A stretch of DNA of 63,862 bases from Eubacterium ramulus ATCC 29099 (GTDB taxonomy: Bacteria > Bacillota > Clostridia > Lachnospirales > Lachnospiraceae): positions 5,058-68,919 of the forward strand of contig NZ_KI271185.1 of NCBI RefSeq assembly GCF_000469345.1. Reading direction: 5' to 3'. Below are positions 33,531 through 44,944 of the stretch, one piece after another. Below the pieces are notes generated by a model. That model did not search any database. It had not been told where the DNA came from and was given only the letters and a program-made list of their open reading frames with translations. Position 1 is the stretch's first letter; each line of letters opens with the position of its first letter. The translations under genes were made by a program, and so were the position numbers.

Positions 33531-36500
33531 TTACTCTTCTGTCACTGTTTCTTCCACAGGAATCTCATCAGTAACATCGTTATCAGAATCTAAATCTGTC
33601 TCATTGATTTCCACATCTTCTTCAGTGAAAATATCTTCACCCATTAAATCGTCTACATTAAGTTCTGCATTCTCATCAATATCGGAATCCAGATGAATGG
33701 AACGATATCTCTTCATTCCTGTTCCGGCCGGAATCAGTTTACCGATGATTACATTCTCTTTCAGACCGATCAATGGATCAATCTTACCTTTGATTGCTGC
33801 CTCTGTCAGAACTTTTGTTGTCTCCTGGAAGGATGCAGCTGACAGGAATGAGTTGGTAGCCAGGGAAGCTTTGGTAATACCAAGCAGTACCTGTTTTCCT
33901 TCTGCCGGCTCTTTTCCCTCTGCAGCTAACTTTTCATTTTCTTCCTCATATTCAAGGAAATCAACCATTGTTCCCGGCAGGAAATCAGAATCTCCGTTAT
34001 TCTCAATACGGATCTTCTTCAACATCTGACGAACAATAACCTCAACGTGCTTATCATTGATTTCTACACCCTGCAGACGATATACACGCTGAACTTCCTG
34101 AAGCATGTAATCCTGAACTGCACGAACACCTTTGATTTTCAGGATATCGTGTGGATTTACGCTACCTTCGGTAAGTTCATCACCAGCCTCAAGGAAAGCA
34201 CCGTCTGTGATCTTGATTCTGGAACCGTAAGGAATAAGGTATGCTTTTGTCTCACCTGTTTCCGGGCTTGTAACGATGATCTCACGTTTCTTCTTTGTAT
34301 CTTTGATATTAGCAACACCGGCAAACTCTGTGATAATGGCAAGTCCTTTCGGTTTTCTTGCCTCAAAAAGCTCCTCGACACGAGGAAGACCCTGTGTAAT
34401 ATCATCACCTGCAACACCACCGGAGTGGAATGTACGCATCGTAAGCTGTGTACCCGGCTCACCGATTGACTGAGCAGCAATGATACCTACTGCCTCACCA
34501 ACCTGTACGGCCTGACCGGTTGCCATATTTGCGCCATAGCATTTTGCACAAACACCGACTTTGGAACGGCAGGTAAGGATTGTACGGATTTTAACTTTTT
34601 CAAGCGGTTCTCCGTTCTCATCTACACCTTTACTCATAACCAGAGCTGCACGTTTCGGTGTAATCATATGATTTGCTGCCACCAATACGTTTCCATCTGC
34701 ATCGCAGATATCTTCGCAGGCAAAACGTCCTGTGATACGCTCCTGAAGGCTTTCGATTTCCTCTTTTCCATCCATGAATGCACTCACATACATTCCTGCA
34801 ATCTCACTTCTGTCTGTACAGCAATCTGTCTCACGAATGATCAGATCCTGTGATACATCAACCAGACGTCTCGTCAGGTATCCGGAATCGGCAGTACGAA
34901 GTGCTGTATCGGACATACCTTTACGAGCTCCATGTGCAGACATGAAGTACTCCAATACATCCAGTCCCTCACGGAAGTTTGATTTGATCGGCAACTCAAT
35001 TGTCTTACCAGTTGTATCGGCCATCAAACCACGCATACCAGCCAGCTGTTTGATCTGTTTATCAGAACCACGGGCTCCGGAATCAGCCATCATGAAGATG
35101 TTGTTGTATTTATCAAGTCCGGATAACAGCTCATGTGTAAGCTCATCATCGGTTTCTTTCCAAGTCTCAACAACCTCTTTGTAACGTTCTTCTTCTGTGA
35201 TAAGTCCGCGCTTATAGTTCTTTGTAATCAAATCCACAGTATCCTGAGCCTGTTTGATCAGTACCGGCTTCTTCTCCGGTACGGTCATATCGGAAATGGA
35301 TACGGTCATAGCAGCTCTTGTAGAGTATTTATAACCCATTGCTTTGATGTCATCCAGAACCTCAGCGGTTGTGGTAGCACCATGAATGTTGATAACTTTC
35401 TCAAGGATCTGTTTCAATCCTTTTTTACCTACATGGAAATCAACTTCCAGAACCAGATCATTCTCCGGAATGCTTCTGTCCACAAAACCAAGATCCTGTG
35501 GAAGAATCTCATTAAAAATGAAACGTCCCAATGTGGACTCAACCGTTCCGGTCTTTTCTGTTCCATCTGCCATTTTCTTTGTTACACGTACATGGATTCT
35601 GGAGTGTAATTTTACATAGCCATTCTCATATGCAAGAATTGCTTCGTTCAAGTTTTTGAAGTAATGTCCCTCACCAAGAGAATCTGGTCTCTCCTGAGTC
35701 AGATAATAAATACCAAGTACCATATCCTGAGAAGGAACGGCTACCGGACCTCCATCGGACGGTTTTAACAGGTTGTTTGGTGACAGTAACATAAACCGGC
35801 ACTCTGCCTGCGCTTCCACAGAAAGAGGAAGATGAACAGCCATCTGATCACCATCGAAATCGGCATTGTATGCGGTACAAACGAGCGGATGCAGTTTAAT
35901 TGCTTTACCCTCTACCAGAATCGGTTCAAATGCCTGAATACCAAGTCTGTGCAGTGTAGGAGCACGGTTCAGCATAACCGGATGCTCTTTGATAACTTCT
36001 TCCAGAACGTCCCATACTTCTGTCTGAAGTTTCTCTACCATTTTCTTAGCGCTCTTAATATTATGTGCTGTTCCGTTTGCAACCAGTTCTTTCATTACAA
36101 ATGGTTTGAACAACTCGATTGCCATCTCTTTCGGCAAACCGCACTGATAAATCTTTAATTCCGGTCCAACTACGATAACGGAACGTCCGGAATAATCAAC
36201 TCGTTTACCGAGCAGGTTCTGACGGAAACGTCCGGATTTACCTTTCAGCATATCAGACAGAGATTTTAATGCTCTGTTTCCAGGACCGGTAACAGGTCTT
36301 CCACGACGACCATTATCGATCAGTGCATCAACAGCTTCCTGAAGCATACGTTTCTCGTTGCGCACAATAATATCCGGTGCACCGAGTTCTAACAGTCTTC
36401 TCAGACGGTTGTTACGATTGATGATTCGACGATACAAATCGTTCAGATCGGATGTCGCAAAACGTCCACCATCCAACTGTACCATCGGACGTAAATCTGG

Positions 36501-37229
36501 TGGAATAACCGGAATAACTGTCATGATCATCCACTCCGGTCTATTGCCAGACTCGCGGAATGCTTCTACAACTTCCAGTCTTTTAATGATTCTTGCACGT
36601 TTCTGACCTGTAGCAGTCTTTAATGCAGCTTTCAGTTCTACAGAATCTTTCTCCAGATCAATTGCTTCCAGAAGTTCTTTGATAGATTCAGCTCCCATAC
36701 CCACACGGAATGTATTTCCGTATTTCTCGTATGCTTCCTGATATTCCGCCTCGGACAGAACCTGCTTATACTGCAGGTCTGTCTCGCCTTTATCCAGAAC
36801 GATGTAAGAAGCAAAATACAGAACTTTCTCCAACGTACGAGGAGAAATATCAAGGATTAATCCCATACGGCTAGGAATACCTTTAAAGTACCAGATATGA
36901 GATACCGGAGCAGCCAGCTCAATATGTCCCATACGTTCTCTACGAACATTGGATTTTGTAATCTCAACTCCGCATCGATCGCAGACAACGCCTTTGTAAC
37001 GGATTTTTTTATATTTACCGCAGTGGCATTCCCAATCTTTGCTCGGTCCAAAAATACGTTCACAGAACAAACCGTCTTTTTCTGGTTTTAAAGTTCTATA
37101 ATTAATGGTTTCCGGTTTTTTTACTTCGCCCCGGGACCATTCCAATATTTTTTCCGGTGAAGCCAATCCGATGCGGATGGCATCGAACGCTATGTTTGTG
37201 CCGACTTCTTTATTGTTTGTTTCTGGCAT
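33531..37229 (-). CDS. rpoC: RNA polymerase beta' subunit
   Basis: 1232 aa. Zinc site [20 protein letters not shown] near the N-terminus, catalytic [10 protein letters not shown], bridge helix and trigger loop ([16 protein letters not shown]), second zinc site [13 protein letters not shown]. The C-terminal tail is strongly acidic ([16 protein letters not shown]). Cotranscribed with rpoB, 18 nt upstream. Confidence 0.98.
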   Translation of the reverse strand: MPETNNKEVGTNIAFDAIRIGLASPEKILEWSRGEVKKPETINYRTLKPEKDGLFCERIFGPSKDWECHCGKYKKIRYKGVVCDRCGVEITKSNVRRERMGHIELAAPVSHIWYFKGIPSRMGLILDISPRTLEKVLYFASYIVLDKGETDLQYKQVLSEAEYQEAYEKYGNTFRVGMGAESIKELLEAIDLEKDSVELKAALKTATGQKRARIIKRLEVVEAFRESGNRPEWMIMTVIPVIPPDLRPMVQLDGGRFATSDLNDLYRRIINRNNRLRRLLELGAPDIIVRNEKRMLQEAVDALIDNGRRGRPVTGPGNRALKSLSDMLKGKSGRFRQNLLGKRVDYSGRSVIVVGPELKIYQCGLPKEMAIELFKPFVMKELVANGTAHNIKSAKKMVEKLQTEVWDVLEEVIKEHPVMLNRAPTLHRLGIQAFEPILVEGKAIKLHPLVCTAYNADFDGDQMAVHLPLSVEAQAECRFMLLSPNNLLKPSDGGPVAVPSQDMVLGIYYLTQERPDSLGEGHYFKNLNEAILAYENGYVKLHSRIHVRVTKKMADGTEKTGTVESTLGRFIFNEILPQDLGFVDRSIPENDLVLEVDFHVGKKGLKQILEKVINIHGATTTAEVLDDIKAMGYKYSTRAAMTVSISDMTVPEKKPVLIKQAQDTVDLITKNYKRGLITEEERYKEVVETWKETDDELTHELLSGLDKYNNIFMMADSGARGSDKQIKQLAGMRGLMADTTGKTIELPIKSNFREGLDVLEYFMSAHGARKGMSDTALRTADSGYLTRRLVDVSQDLIIRETDCCTDRSEIAGMYVSAFMDGKEEIESLQERITGRFACEDICDADGNVLVAANHMITPKRAALVMSKGVDENGEPLEKVKIRTILTCRSKVGVCAKCYGANMATGQAVQVGEAVGIIAAQSIGEPGTQLTMRTFHSGGVAGDDITQGLPRVEELFEARKPKGLAIITEFAGVANIKDTKKKREIIVTSPETGETKAYLIPYGSRIKITDGAFLEAGDELTEGSVNPHDILKIKGVRAVQDYMLQEVQRVYRLQGVEINDKHVEVIVRQMLKKIRIENNGDSDFLPGTMVDFLEYEEENEKLAAEGKEPAEGKQVLLGITKASLATNSFLSAASFQETTKVLTEAAIKGKIDPLIGLKENVIIGKLIPAGTGMKRYRSIHLDSDIDENAELNVDDLMGEDIFTEEDVEINETDLDSDNDVTDEIPVEETVTEE

Positions 37230-37247
37230 TTACAACGCTCCTTCCTC

Positions 37248-40200
37248 TTATTCTTCATCAAGAATGCTATCGTCAAATGCATCCATAAAATCATCTGTAT
37301 CGGAATCATCCTGATTTTCTTCCACATCAACCAGTTCTTCATTTTCATTAAATTCCTGTTTTGAGAAGCCCATTGCTCCAAAAGATTCTTTTTCTTCATA
37401 ATTGAAGTTTCTATCTCCGGAAATAATAGCATTCAGGTCTGTATTTCCATATTCGCTTGTTTCAAGCAGTTTTACTTCCTCACCATTTTCGTCTTCCAGA
37501 GTCACATCCAGACCAAGAGACTGTAACTCTTTCAACAATACCTTGAAGGACTCAGGAATACCCGGTTCAGGAATATTATCACCTTTGATAATTGCTTCGT
37601 AAGTTTTTACACGGCCAATAACATCATCGGATTTTACTGTCAGGATTTCCTGCAGTGTGTATGCTGCACCGTAAGCCTCAAGTGCCCATACCTCCATCTC
37701 TCCGAAACGCTGTCCACCGAACTGAGCTTTACCACCCAGAGGCTGCTGTGTAACAAGAGAGTAAGGACCGGTAGAACGTGCATGGATCTTGTCGTCTACC
37801 AAATGATGCAGTTTCAGGTAATGCATGTGTCCGATAGTTACCGGGCTGTCAAAATACTCACCGGTACGTCCATCACGCAGTCTTACTTTTCCATCACGAG
37901 AAATCGGAACACCTTTCCAGAGTTCACGATGTTCTCTGTTTTCATACAGGTAATCAAGAACTTCCGGAAGCAGTTCCTGCTCATGTTTCTCTTTGAACTC
38001 TTCCCATGTTAAGTTGACATAATCATTTGCCAGATCCAGAGTATCCATGATATCAGTCTCTTTTGCACCGGCAAAAATTGGTGTTGCAACATTAAATCCA
38101 AGTGCTTTTGCTGCAAGACTCAGATGGATCTCCAGCACCTGTCCGATATTCATTCGGGAAGGTACACCCAGCGGATTTAATACGATATCCAGCGGACGTC
38201 CATTCGGCAGGAATGGCATATCTTCTACCGGAAGTACACGGGAAACGACACCCTTATTACCATGACGGCCAGCCATCTTATCACCAACAGAAATTTTTCT
38301 CTTCTGAGCGATGTAAATACGAACAGCCTGGTTCACACCCGGTGATAACTCATCACCATTCTCTCGGGTAAATACTTTTGCATCTACAACGATACCGTAC
38401 TCACCATGTGGTACCTTTAAGGAAGTATCACGTACTTCTCTGGCTTTTTCACCAAAAATTGCACGAAGCAGTCTCTCTTCAGCTGTCAGTTCAGTCTCTC
38501 CTTTCGGAGTCACTTTACCAACCAGAATATCACCGGCACGAACCTCGGCACCGATACGGATAATACCTCTCTCATCCAGATCTTTCAGTGCATCGTCACC
38601 GACACCCGGAACGTCTCTTGTAATTTCTTCCGGTCCGAGTTTTGTATCACGAGCCTCAGCCTCATACTCTTCAATATGGATAGATGTGTAAACATCATCC
38701 TGAACCAGACGCTCACTTAACAGTACAGCATCCTCGTAGTTATAGCCTTCCCATGTCATAAATCCAATCAACGGGTTCTTACCAAGACCAAGTTCTCCGT
38801 TTGAAGTAGACGGACCATCAGCAATAACCTGTCCAGCCTCTACATGATTTCCTTTGAATACAATTGGTCTCTGGTTATAGCAGTTAGACTGGTTGCTTCG
38901 AGAGAATTTTGTCAGTTTAATGGTCTCTTTGCTTCCATCATCATCGTATTTGATTGTAATTTCATTGGAGCATGCACGTTCAATCACACCGGCGCGTTTT
39001 GCAACAACACAAACGCCGGAATCGACAGCAGCCTTCGGCTCCATACCTGTACCGACAACCGGTGCCTCTGTAGTCAGAAGCGGTACAGCCTGACGCTGCA
39101 TGTTTGCTCCCATTAATGCACGGTTCGCATCGTCGTTCTCAAGGAACGGGATCAGTGCGGTAGCAACTGAGAATACCATCTGCGGAGATACATCCATGTA
39201 ATCAAATAATGTCTTGTCGTACTCCTGTGTTTCTTCTCTGTAACGACCAGATACAGAATTACGAACAAAGTATCCATTTTCATCCAGTTTCTCATTCGCC
39301 TGTGCTACATGGTAATTATCCTCTTCATCCGCTGTCATGTATACAACCTCATCTGTTACACGCGGGTTCTTAGGATCTGTTTTATCAATTTTACGATATG
39401 GTGCCTCAACAAAACCATACTCATTAATTCTTGCATAAGATGCAAGAGAGTTGATCAGACCGATGTTCGGTCCCTCAGGAGTCTCTACCGGACACATTCT
39501 TCCATAATGAGAATAGTGAATATCTCGAACCTCGAATCCTGCACGGTCTCTGGACAAACCACCTGGTCCCAATGCAGACAGACGACGTTTGTGAGTCAGC
39601 TCACCAAGAGGGTTGTTCTGATCCATAAACTGTGACAGCTGGGAAGAACCAAAGAATTCTTTGACAGCAGCTGTAACCGGTTTGATATTGATCAGACTCT
39701 GTGGTGTGATTGTCTCAAGATCCTGAGTAGTCATTCTTTCACGAACTACTCTCTCCAGACGGGAAAGACCAATTCTATACTGGTTCTGAAGCAGCTCACC
39801 TACCGCACGGATACGACGATTTCCAAGGTGATCAATATCGTCATCATTACCAATACCATACTCAAGATGCATATTATAATTAATAGAAGCAATAATATCT
39901 TCTTTTGTAATATGTTTCGGAATCAGATCATGGATGTTTCTGCGGATTGCATCCTTGATTTCTTCCAATTCTGCATTTTCTTCCAGAATCTGTGCCAGCA
40001 CTGGATAATAAACCAGCTCTGTAACACCGACTTCTTTCGGATCCACATCTACATAATGGCGCAGATCAACCATCATATTGGACAGAACTTTTGCGTTACG
40101 CTCTTCTGTCTGAATCCAGACATACGGAACTGCCGCATTCTGGATTGTATCTGCCAGTTCACGGTCAACTTTCTGACCTGCTTCTGCCAGCACTTCACCT

Positions 40201-41108
40201 GTACTCGGATCCACAACATCCTCTGCCAGTACATGTCCGTTGATGCGGTTTTTCAGCATTAATTTTTTATTAAATTTATATCTTCCAACCTTTGCCAGAT
40301 CATATCTTCTCGGGTCGAAGAACATAGCCATGATGAGACTCTCTGCACTTTCTACAGAAAGCGGCTCACCCGGACGGATTTTCTTATATAATTCCAAAAG
40401 ACCTTCCTGATAATTTGTAGAAACGTCTTTTCCGAAACTTGCAATAATCTTTGGTTCCTCACCAAAAAGATCAATAATTTCCTGATTTGTACCAATACCA
40501 AGTGCGCGGATCAGAACTGTGATCGGCACTTTACGGGTACGGTCAACACGAACATAGAAGACATCATTAGAGTCTGTCTCATATTCCAACCATGCACCAC
40601 GGTTTGGAATAACAGTGCAGGAATACAATTCTTTTCCAATTTTATCATGGGCGATTCCATAATAAATACCCGGGGAACGAACAAGCTGACTTACAATAAC
40701 ACGCTCAGCACCGTTAATTACAAATGTACCTGTCTCTGTCATCAGCGGCAGATCACCCATGAAGATTTCATGTTCGTTGATCTCGTCTGCTTCTTTATTA
40801 TAAAGTCTTACCTTTACTTTTAAAGGAGCTGCATATGTCGCATCACGCTCTTTACACTCTGGAATGGAATATTTTACATCCTTTTCGCACAATGTAAAGT
40901 CTGTAAATTCCAGACTCAGATGTCCACTGTAATCAGCAATCGGCGAAATATCCGCAAACACTTCTTTGAGTCCTTCTTCCAAAAACCAATTGTAGGAATT
41001 CTTCTGAACCTCAATCAGGTTTGGCATTTCCAGAACCTCTTTTTGTCTCGAATAACTCATACGCAAACTTTTTCCGTTTATGACCGGACGTATCCTGTTT
41101 TTCTCCAT
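37248..41108 (-). CDS. rpoB: RNA polymerase beta subunit
   Basis: 1286 aa. The rifampicin-region sequence [20 protein letters not shown] appears wild-type; the lineage-typical [13 protein letters not shown] and [20 protein letters not shown] are intact. The C-terminal 60 residues are very acidic ([19 protein letters not shown]), as in many Clostridia. Confidence 0.98.
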   Translation of the reverse strand: MEKNRIRPVINGKSLRMSYSRQKEVLEMPNLIEVQKNSYNWFLEEGLKEVFADISPIADYSGHLSLEFTDFTLCEKDVKYSIPECKERDATYAAPLKVKVRLYNKEADEINEHEIFMGDLPLMTETGTFVINGAERVIVSQLVRSPGIYYGIAHDKIGKELYSCTVIPNRGAWLEYETDSNDVFYVRVDRTRKVPITVLIRALGIGTNQEIIDLFGEEPKIIASFGKDVSTNYQEGLLELYKKIRPGEPLSVESAESLIMAMFFDPRRYDLAKVGRYKFNKKLMLKNRINGHVLAEDVVDPSTGEVLAEAGQKVDRELADTIQNAAVPYVWIQTEERNAKVLSNMMVDLRHYVDVDPKEVGVTELVYYPVLAQILEENAELEEIKDAIRRNIHDLIPKHITKEDIIASINYNMHLEYGIGNDDDIDHLGNRRIRAVGELLQNQYRIGLSRLERVVRERMTTQDLETITPQSLINIKPVTAAVKEFFGSSQLSQFMDQNNPLGELTHKRRLSALGPGGLSRDRAGFEVRDIHYSHYGRMCPVETPEGPNIGLINSLASYARINEYGFVEAPYRKIDKTDPKNPRVTDEVVYMTADEEDNYHVAQANEKLDENGYFVRNSVSGRYREETQEYDKTLFDYMDVSPQMVFSVATALIPFLENDDANRALMGANMQRQAVPLLTTEAPVVGTGMEPKAAVDSGVCVVAKRAGVIERACSNEITIKYDDDGSKETIKLTKFSRSNQSNCYNQRPIVFKGNHVEAGQVIADGPSTSNGELGLGKNPLIGFMTWEGYNYEDAVLLSERLVQDDVYTSIHIEEYEAEARDTKLGPEEITRDVPGVGDDALKDLDERGIIRIGAEVRAGDILVGKVTPKGETELTAEERLLRAIFGEKAREVRDTSLKVPHGEYGIVVDAKVFTRENGDELSPGVNQAVRIYIAQKRKISVGDKMAGRHGNKGVVSRVLPVEDMPFLPNGRPLDIVLNPLGVPSRMNIGQVLEIHLSLAAKALGFNVATPIFAGAKETDIMDTLDLANDYVNLTWEEFKEKHEQELLPEVLDYLYENREHRELWKGVPISRDGKVRLRDGRTGEYFDSPVTIGHMHYLKLHHLVDDKIHARSTGPYSLVTQQPLGGKAQFGGQRFGEMEVWALEAYGAAYTLQEILTVKSDDVIGRVKTYEAIIKGDNIPEPGIPESFKVLLKELQSLGLDVTLEDENGEEVKLLETSEYGNTDLNAIISGDRNFNYEEKESFGAMGFSKQEFNENEELVDVEENQDDSDTDDFMDAFDDSILDEE

Positions 41109-41240
41109 TGACGCTTCACCTCTCGTTTTCTTTTTCTATCCCTGAAAAGGGCGCACAAAGCCCCATCAAACCACAATAGTGCATTTACCATAATAGCACA
41201 TGCCCTTTTTCTAGTCAAGGATTATTTTTACTTTTCGGAC
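41109..41240. other. rpoB leader
   Basis: 132 bases after the rplL attenuator. AAAAAGGGCATGTGC can pair with GTGCGCCCTTTT across about 50 bases, making a large leader stem ahead of rpoB. No gene. Confidence 0.4.
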
Positions 41241-41271
41241 AAAAAAACACCAACCGGTTTCCCGGTTGGTG
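41241..41271 (-). terminator. Attenuator between rplL and rpoB
   Basis: CACCAACCGG/CCGGTTGGTG hairpin then seven T on the minus strand. No promoter is obvious before rpoB, so this is probably the partial terminator that sets the L12:beta ratio. Confidence 0.85.
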
Positions 41272-41289
41272 CGAATAATTTTTATAAAA

Positions 41290-41667
41290 TTATTTAAGAG
41301 TAACTTTAGCGCCTTCAGCCTCAAGTTTAGCTTTGATGTCCTCAGCTTCTGCTTTATCAGCACCCTCTTTAACCATCTTCGGAGCCTCGTCAACAACAGC
41401 TTTAGCTTCTTTTAAGCCTAAACCTGTTAACTCACGAACAACTTTGATAACTTTAACTTTGTTCGGGCCAACCTCTGTTAACTCAACGTCGAACTCTGTT
41501 TTCTCCTCAGCTGCGCCTGCTGCGTCTCCGCCTGCTGCTGCAACTACAACGCCTGCTGCTGCAGATACGCCAAACTCTTCTTCACATGCTTTTACAAGAT
41601 CATTTAACTCTAAAACAGTTAACTCTTTAATCGCTTCAATAAATTCTGCGGTTGTTAATTTTGCCAT
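41290..41667 (-). CDS. rplL: 50S ribosomal protein L7/L12
   Basis: 125 aa. N-terminal dimerisation domain ([20 protein letters not shown]), Ala/Gly hinge ([20 protein letters not shown]), C-terminal factor-binding domain [20 protein letters not shown]. Stalk protein contacted by EF-Tu and EF-G. Confidence 0.97.
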   Translation of the reverse strand: MAKLTTAEFIEAIKELTVLELNDLVKACEEEFGVSAAAGVVVAAAGGDAAGAAEEKTEFDVELTEVGPNKVKVIKVVRELTGLGLKEAKAVVDEAPKMVKEGADKAEAEDIKAKLEAEGAKVTLK

Positions 41668-41749
41668 TATTCTTTACCTCCAATTTTCGATATTTTCATC
41701 TTTTTTTGTTTTCATATTTTAAGCTGCCTGATGCAACTTAGTGACCGGA

Positions 41750-42310
41750 TTATTCTGCCGGTGCTTCTTCTGCTGCCGGAGCTTCTTCTGCTGTTTCTTC
41801 AGCAGCTGCTGGCTCACAGTTTGCAGCGCCACCCTGCTCTGCGATCTGATTGATAACGCGAGCGAAGTTTGTGATCGGAGACTGGATGCTTCCAAGTAAT
41901 TTAGAAAGAAGATCCTGTCTGGACGGAACGCTTGCGATTGTCTGCATTCCTGCTGCATCATAATAATCGCCTTCTACAACACCAGCTTTAATCTCAAGTG
42001 CCGGAGCTGTTTTAGCAAATTTTGCAAGAATTCTTGCCGGAGCTGTTGCATCTTCTTTTGAGATTGCAATTGCGTTTGGTCCTTCAAGAACCGGTGCAAG
42101 TGCTTCAAAATCAGTGCCTTTGAATGCGAAATTCATTAATGTATTCTTATATACTTTATAAGAAACACCAGCTTCTCTTAATTCTTTACGTAACTGTGTG
42201 TCCTCAGATACGGTAAGTCCACGGTAGTCTACAACTACAACAGACTGTGCACCATCAATCTGAGCTGCGATTTCCTGAACGATAGGCTGTTTCAGTTCTA
42301 CTTTTGCCAC
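41750..42310 (-). CDS. rplJ: 50S ribosomal protein L10
   Basis: 186 aa; GTG start at 42310 with AAGGAGG upstream, giving MAKVELKQPIVQEIAAQ. The tail is Ala/Glu-rich (EETAEEAPAAEEAPAE), beyond the usual length. It anchors L7/L12 and binds its own leader. Confidence 0.96.
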   Translation of the reverse strand: MAKVELKQPIVQEIAAQIDGAQSVVVVDYRGLTVSEDTQLRKELREAGVSYKVYKNTLMNFAFKGTDFEALAPVLEGPNAIAISKEDATAPARILAKFAKTAPALEIKAGVVEGDYYDAAGMQTIASVPSRQDLLSKLLGSIQSPITNFARVINQIAEQGGAANCEPAAAEETAEEAPAAEEAPAE

Positions 42311-42400
42311 GAATCGTGCACCTCCTTCTTAAATTTTGTTTCCTCAGACGAAAACGGGAATCCATTCACATAGGAAGTAATCACTTTCCATGCTACATAA

Positions 42401-42427
42401 AAAAATCCCCCTGCCATGCAGACAGAG
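42401..42427 (-). terminator. Attenuator terminator in the L10 leader
   Basis: CTCTGTC/GGCAGGG hairpin followed by ATTTTTTT on the minus strand, placed between the leader motif and rplJ. Confidence 0.65.
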
Positions 42428-42530
42428 AGAGAATCATCATTTTACATAAACATATCATGTTTTGTAAATTCCCTCGGCAGGTTCTGCGTTTACGCCACAA
42501 TGGCACCTGCTGTCTTCGGCAATTTTGTAA
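42404..42530 (-). promoter_or_regulatory. Ribosomal protein L10 leader
   Basis: On the minus strand GCCGAAGACAGCAGGTG ... CCTGCCGAGG (42471-42520) is the conserved L10-leader core; its first part can pair with the CCTGC segment. The complex L10(L12)4 binds this motif to repress rplJL. Confidence 0.85.
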
Positions 42531-42617
42531 TCTTTCGATTACACACCGTCATGTTTTCACACAACGGTGTGATTATATCATTGTATTAACGTGATGTCAA
42601 CAACAATTCAAAACTTT

Positions 42618-43310
42618 TTACACATATTTAGCAGTGTTTAATTTAACACCAGGTCCCATTGTTGAAGTCATTGTTACGCTCTTCAGATACTGACCTTTTA
42701 ATGCGCTTGGTCTTGCTTTGATGATGGCATCCATAAGGGTCTGGAAGTTGTCCGCTAATTGCTCTTCTGTAAAGGATGCTTTTCCAATTGGCACATGGAT
42801 AATATTTGTTTTGTCCAGTCTGTACTCAATCTTACCTGCTTTAATATCGTTAACAGCTTTTGTAACATCCATAGTTACTGTACCAGCTTTTGGGTTTGGC
42901 ATTAATCCTTTCGGTCCAAGTACACGACCAAGACGTCCAACAACACCCATCATATCCGGTGTAGCTACTACTACATCAAAATCAAGCCATCCTTCGTTCT
43001 GGATCTTCGGAATCAATTCCTCTCCACCAACGAAATCAGCACCTGCTGCCTGAGCCTCATCTACTTTTGTGCCTTTTGCAAATACCAGAACACGAACGGT
43101 TTTACCTGTTCCGTGCGGCAGTACAACAGCACCACGGATCTGCTGCTCAGCGTGACGTCCATCACAACCTGTACGGATGTGAAGCTCGATGGTCTCGTCA
43201 AACTTTGCTGTAGCGTTTTCTTTTACAAGTTTGATTGCATCTGCACTCTCATACTGAACTGTTCTGTCGACTTTTTTCGCTCCATCGACATATCTTTTTC
43301 CTCTTTTCAT
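42618..43310 (-). CDS. rplA: 50S ribosomal protein L1
   Basis: 230 aa. [15 protein letters not shown] start with AGGAGG. Signature [20 protein letters not shown] and [11 protein letters not shown]. Forms the L1 stalk. Follows rplK by 57 nt. Confidence 0.97.
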   Translation of the reverse strand: MKRGKRYVDGAKKVDRTVQYESADAIKLVKENATAKFDETIELHIRTGCDGRHAEQQIRGAVVLPHGTGKTVRVLVFAKGTKVDEAQAAGADFVGGEELIPKIQNEGWLDFDVVVATPDMMGVVGRLGRVLGPKGLMPNPKAGTVTMDVTKAVNDIKAGKIEYRLDKTNIIHVPIGKASFTEEQLADNFQTLMDAIIKARPSALKGQYLKSVTMTSTMGPGVKLNTAKYV

Positions 43311-43367
43311 GAATTATAACCTCCTGTGGTTGTATCGGGAGAGGACCCTCCCACTTATATTTGTTAA

Positions 43368-43796
43368 TTAGTCCTCAGCTACAGTAACACCCATACTTCT
43401 TGCTGTACCTTCGATCATGCTCATAGCACTCTCTAAGGATGCTGCATTTAAGTCTGGCATTTTCAGCTCTGCGATTTCTTTAATCTGAGCTTTTGTGATA
43501 GTAGCAACTTTAGTTTTGTTCGGTACGCCTGAACCAGATTTGATTCCGCATGCTTTCTTAATCAGAACCGGTGCTGGCGGAGTCTTTGTAACGAAGCTGA
43601 AACTTCTGTCTGCATATACTGTAATAACTACAGGAATGATCAGATCACCCTGATCAGCTGTCTTTGCGTTGAACTGTTTTGTAAACTCTACGATGTTTAC
43701 GCCGTGCTGTCCAAGTGCAGGACCAACTGGAGGAGCCGGTGTAGCTTTACCAGCAGGAATCTGCAGTTTGATATATCCTTCTACTTTTTTTGCCAT
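43368..43796 (-). CDS. rplK: 50S ribosomal protein L11
   Basis: 142 aa. [20 protein letters not shown] at the N-terminus and [10 protein letters not shown] at the C-terminus. It forms the GTPase-associated centre with the L10 stalk. Confidence 0.97.
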   Translation of the reverse strand: MAKKVEGYIKLQIPAGKATPAPPVGPALGQHGVNIVEFTKQFNAKTADQGDLIIPVVITVYADRSFSFVTKTPPAPVLIKKACGIKSGSGVPNKTKVATITKAQIKEIAELKMPDLNAASLESAMSMIEGTARSMGVTVAED

Positions 43797-43844
43797 TTGA
43801 GATTGCCTCCTTTGAATTTTTCGTAATCGTTCCTTTACTTACGC

Positions 43845-44360
43845 TTACATTTTCTTCACTTCTGCGAAACTTATTTCTACCGGTGTTTCGCGACCGAAAA
43901 GCTCTACATTGATAGTTACGATCTGTTTACTCTCATTCATGCTCTGAATCACACCTACAGTGTCTTTCCATACGCCACCAATGATCGTTACCATATCGCC
44001 TTCTTTGAAGTCAACTACCACATTTTCCTCTTTGATTCCCAACGGTCTCATCTCGGCTTCCGTGAGTGGCACCGGCTTCGACCCCGGACCTACGAACCCG
44101 GTAACACCTCTGGTATTTCTGACAACATACCATGTATCGTCATTCATTACCATATTGATGAGCACATATCCAGGAAACATTTTTTTCTGAACCTGCTTCT
44201 TCGCACCGTTCTTCATTTCAACAACATCCTGCATCGGGATACGAACCTCAAGGATCTCATCCTCCAGATGTCTGTTTTCAATTGTTTTCTCAATGTCTGC
44301 TTTTACCTTATTCTCATATCCGGAATAAGTATGAACCACATACCAGTTCGCCTCAGCCAT
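43845..44360 (-). CDS. nusG: Transcription antitermination factor NusG
   Basis: 171 aa. NGN domain (NWYVVHTYSGYENKVKADIE, MFPGYVLINM, TRGVTGFVG) and KOW domain (EGDMVTIIGGVWKDTVGVIQ). It links RNA polymerase pausing, Rho and ribosomes. Usual place between secE and rplK. Confidence 0.97.
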   Translation of the reverse strand: MAEANWYVVHTYSGYENKVKADIEKTIENRHLEDEILEVRIPMQDVVEMKNGAKKQVQKKMFPGYVLINMVMNDDTWYVVRNTRGVTGFVGPGSKPVPLTEAEMRPLGIKEENVVVDFKEGDMVTIIGGVWKDTVGVIQSMNESKQIVTINVELFGRETPVEISFAEVKKM

Positions 44361-44380
44361 AAAAACTCACCTTTGCCTTC

Positions 44381-44587
44381 CTACAGATTTACAAGGAAAT
44401 CAACGCCATACTGAATGCCAAGATCCAGTACTGCAATAATCGCACCCAGGATCACGGAAACGACAAGTACTGCTACGGTCTGTTTCCCAAGTGACTTTTT
44501 GTCCAGCCAGACAATTTTCTGGAATTCAGATTTCAGACCAGCGAACCAGTTCTTTTTCTGAACATCATTCTTTTTGGTTTCTTCCAT
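44381..44587 (-). CDS. secE: Preprotein translocase subunit SecE
   Basis: 68 aa single-span form. The amphipathic WFAGLKSEFQKIVWLDKKSL is followed by the membrane helix VAVLVVSVILGAIIAVLDLG. Stabilises SecY in the translocon. Confidence 0.93.
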   Translation of the reverse strand: MEETKKNDVQKKNWFAGLKSEFQKIVWLDKKSLGKQTVAVLVVSVILGAIIAVLDLGIQYGVDFLVNL

Positions 44588-44613
44588 TTTGTCACATCCT
44601 TTGCATCGCCGGA

Positions 44614-44763
44614 TTATTTGGTTTCTTTGTGTAATGTATGCTTTCTACAGAATTTGCAATATTTGTTTACTTCCATTCTTTCAGGATGAGCTTTCTTATC
44701 CTTAGTCAGGTTGTAATTACGCTGTTTGCACTCTGTGCATGCCAATGTAATCTTTACGCGCAC
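44614..44763 (-). CDS. rpmG: 50S ribosomal protein L33
   Basis: 49 aa from the GTG at 44763 (GGAGGTGG upstream): [20 protein letters not shown], then [16 protein letters not shown]. Both CxxC pairs are kept, so this is the zinc-binding C+ form. First gene of the rif cluster transcript. Confidence 0.95.
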   Translation of the reverse strand: MRVKITLACTECKQRNYNLTKDKKAHPERMEVNKYCKFCRKHTLHKETK

Positions 44764-44866
44764 AACTTTCCACCTCCATTAACTTTCTTTGCAACTGTGT
44801 GTCCATGAAAAATCATGTACATTCAATTTTAGGCATAAAAAAAAGACCTACTTCCATCGCTCATCT

Positions 44867-44896
44867 AATATAGCACAAGTATCCGCATCACGTCAA
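44867..44896 (-). promoter_or_regulatory. Promoter of rpmG-secE-nusG
   Basis: TTGACG (44891-44896), 18-bp spacer, TATATT (44867-44872) on the minus strand, about 100 bp before rpmG. Confidence 0.7.
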
Positions 44897-44944
44897 CCAT
44901 TTTTCCAATAATTTTTCCAGATAAAATTAACTTAAATTGATTAC

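Noticed and set aside
34047-36158. Plus-strand frames over rpoC and rpoB
   Set aside because: Antisense to highly conserved RNA polymerase genes; no independent signals.
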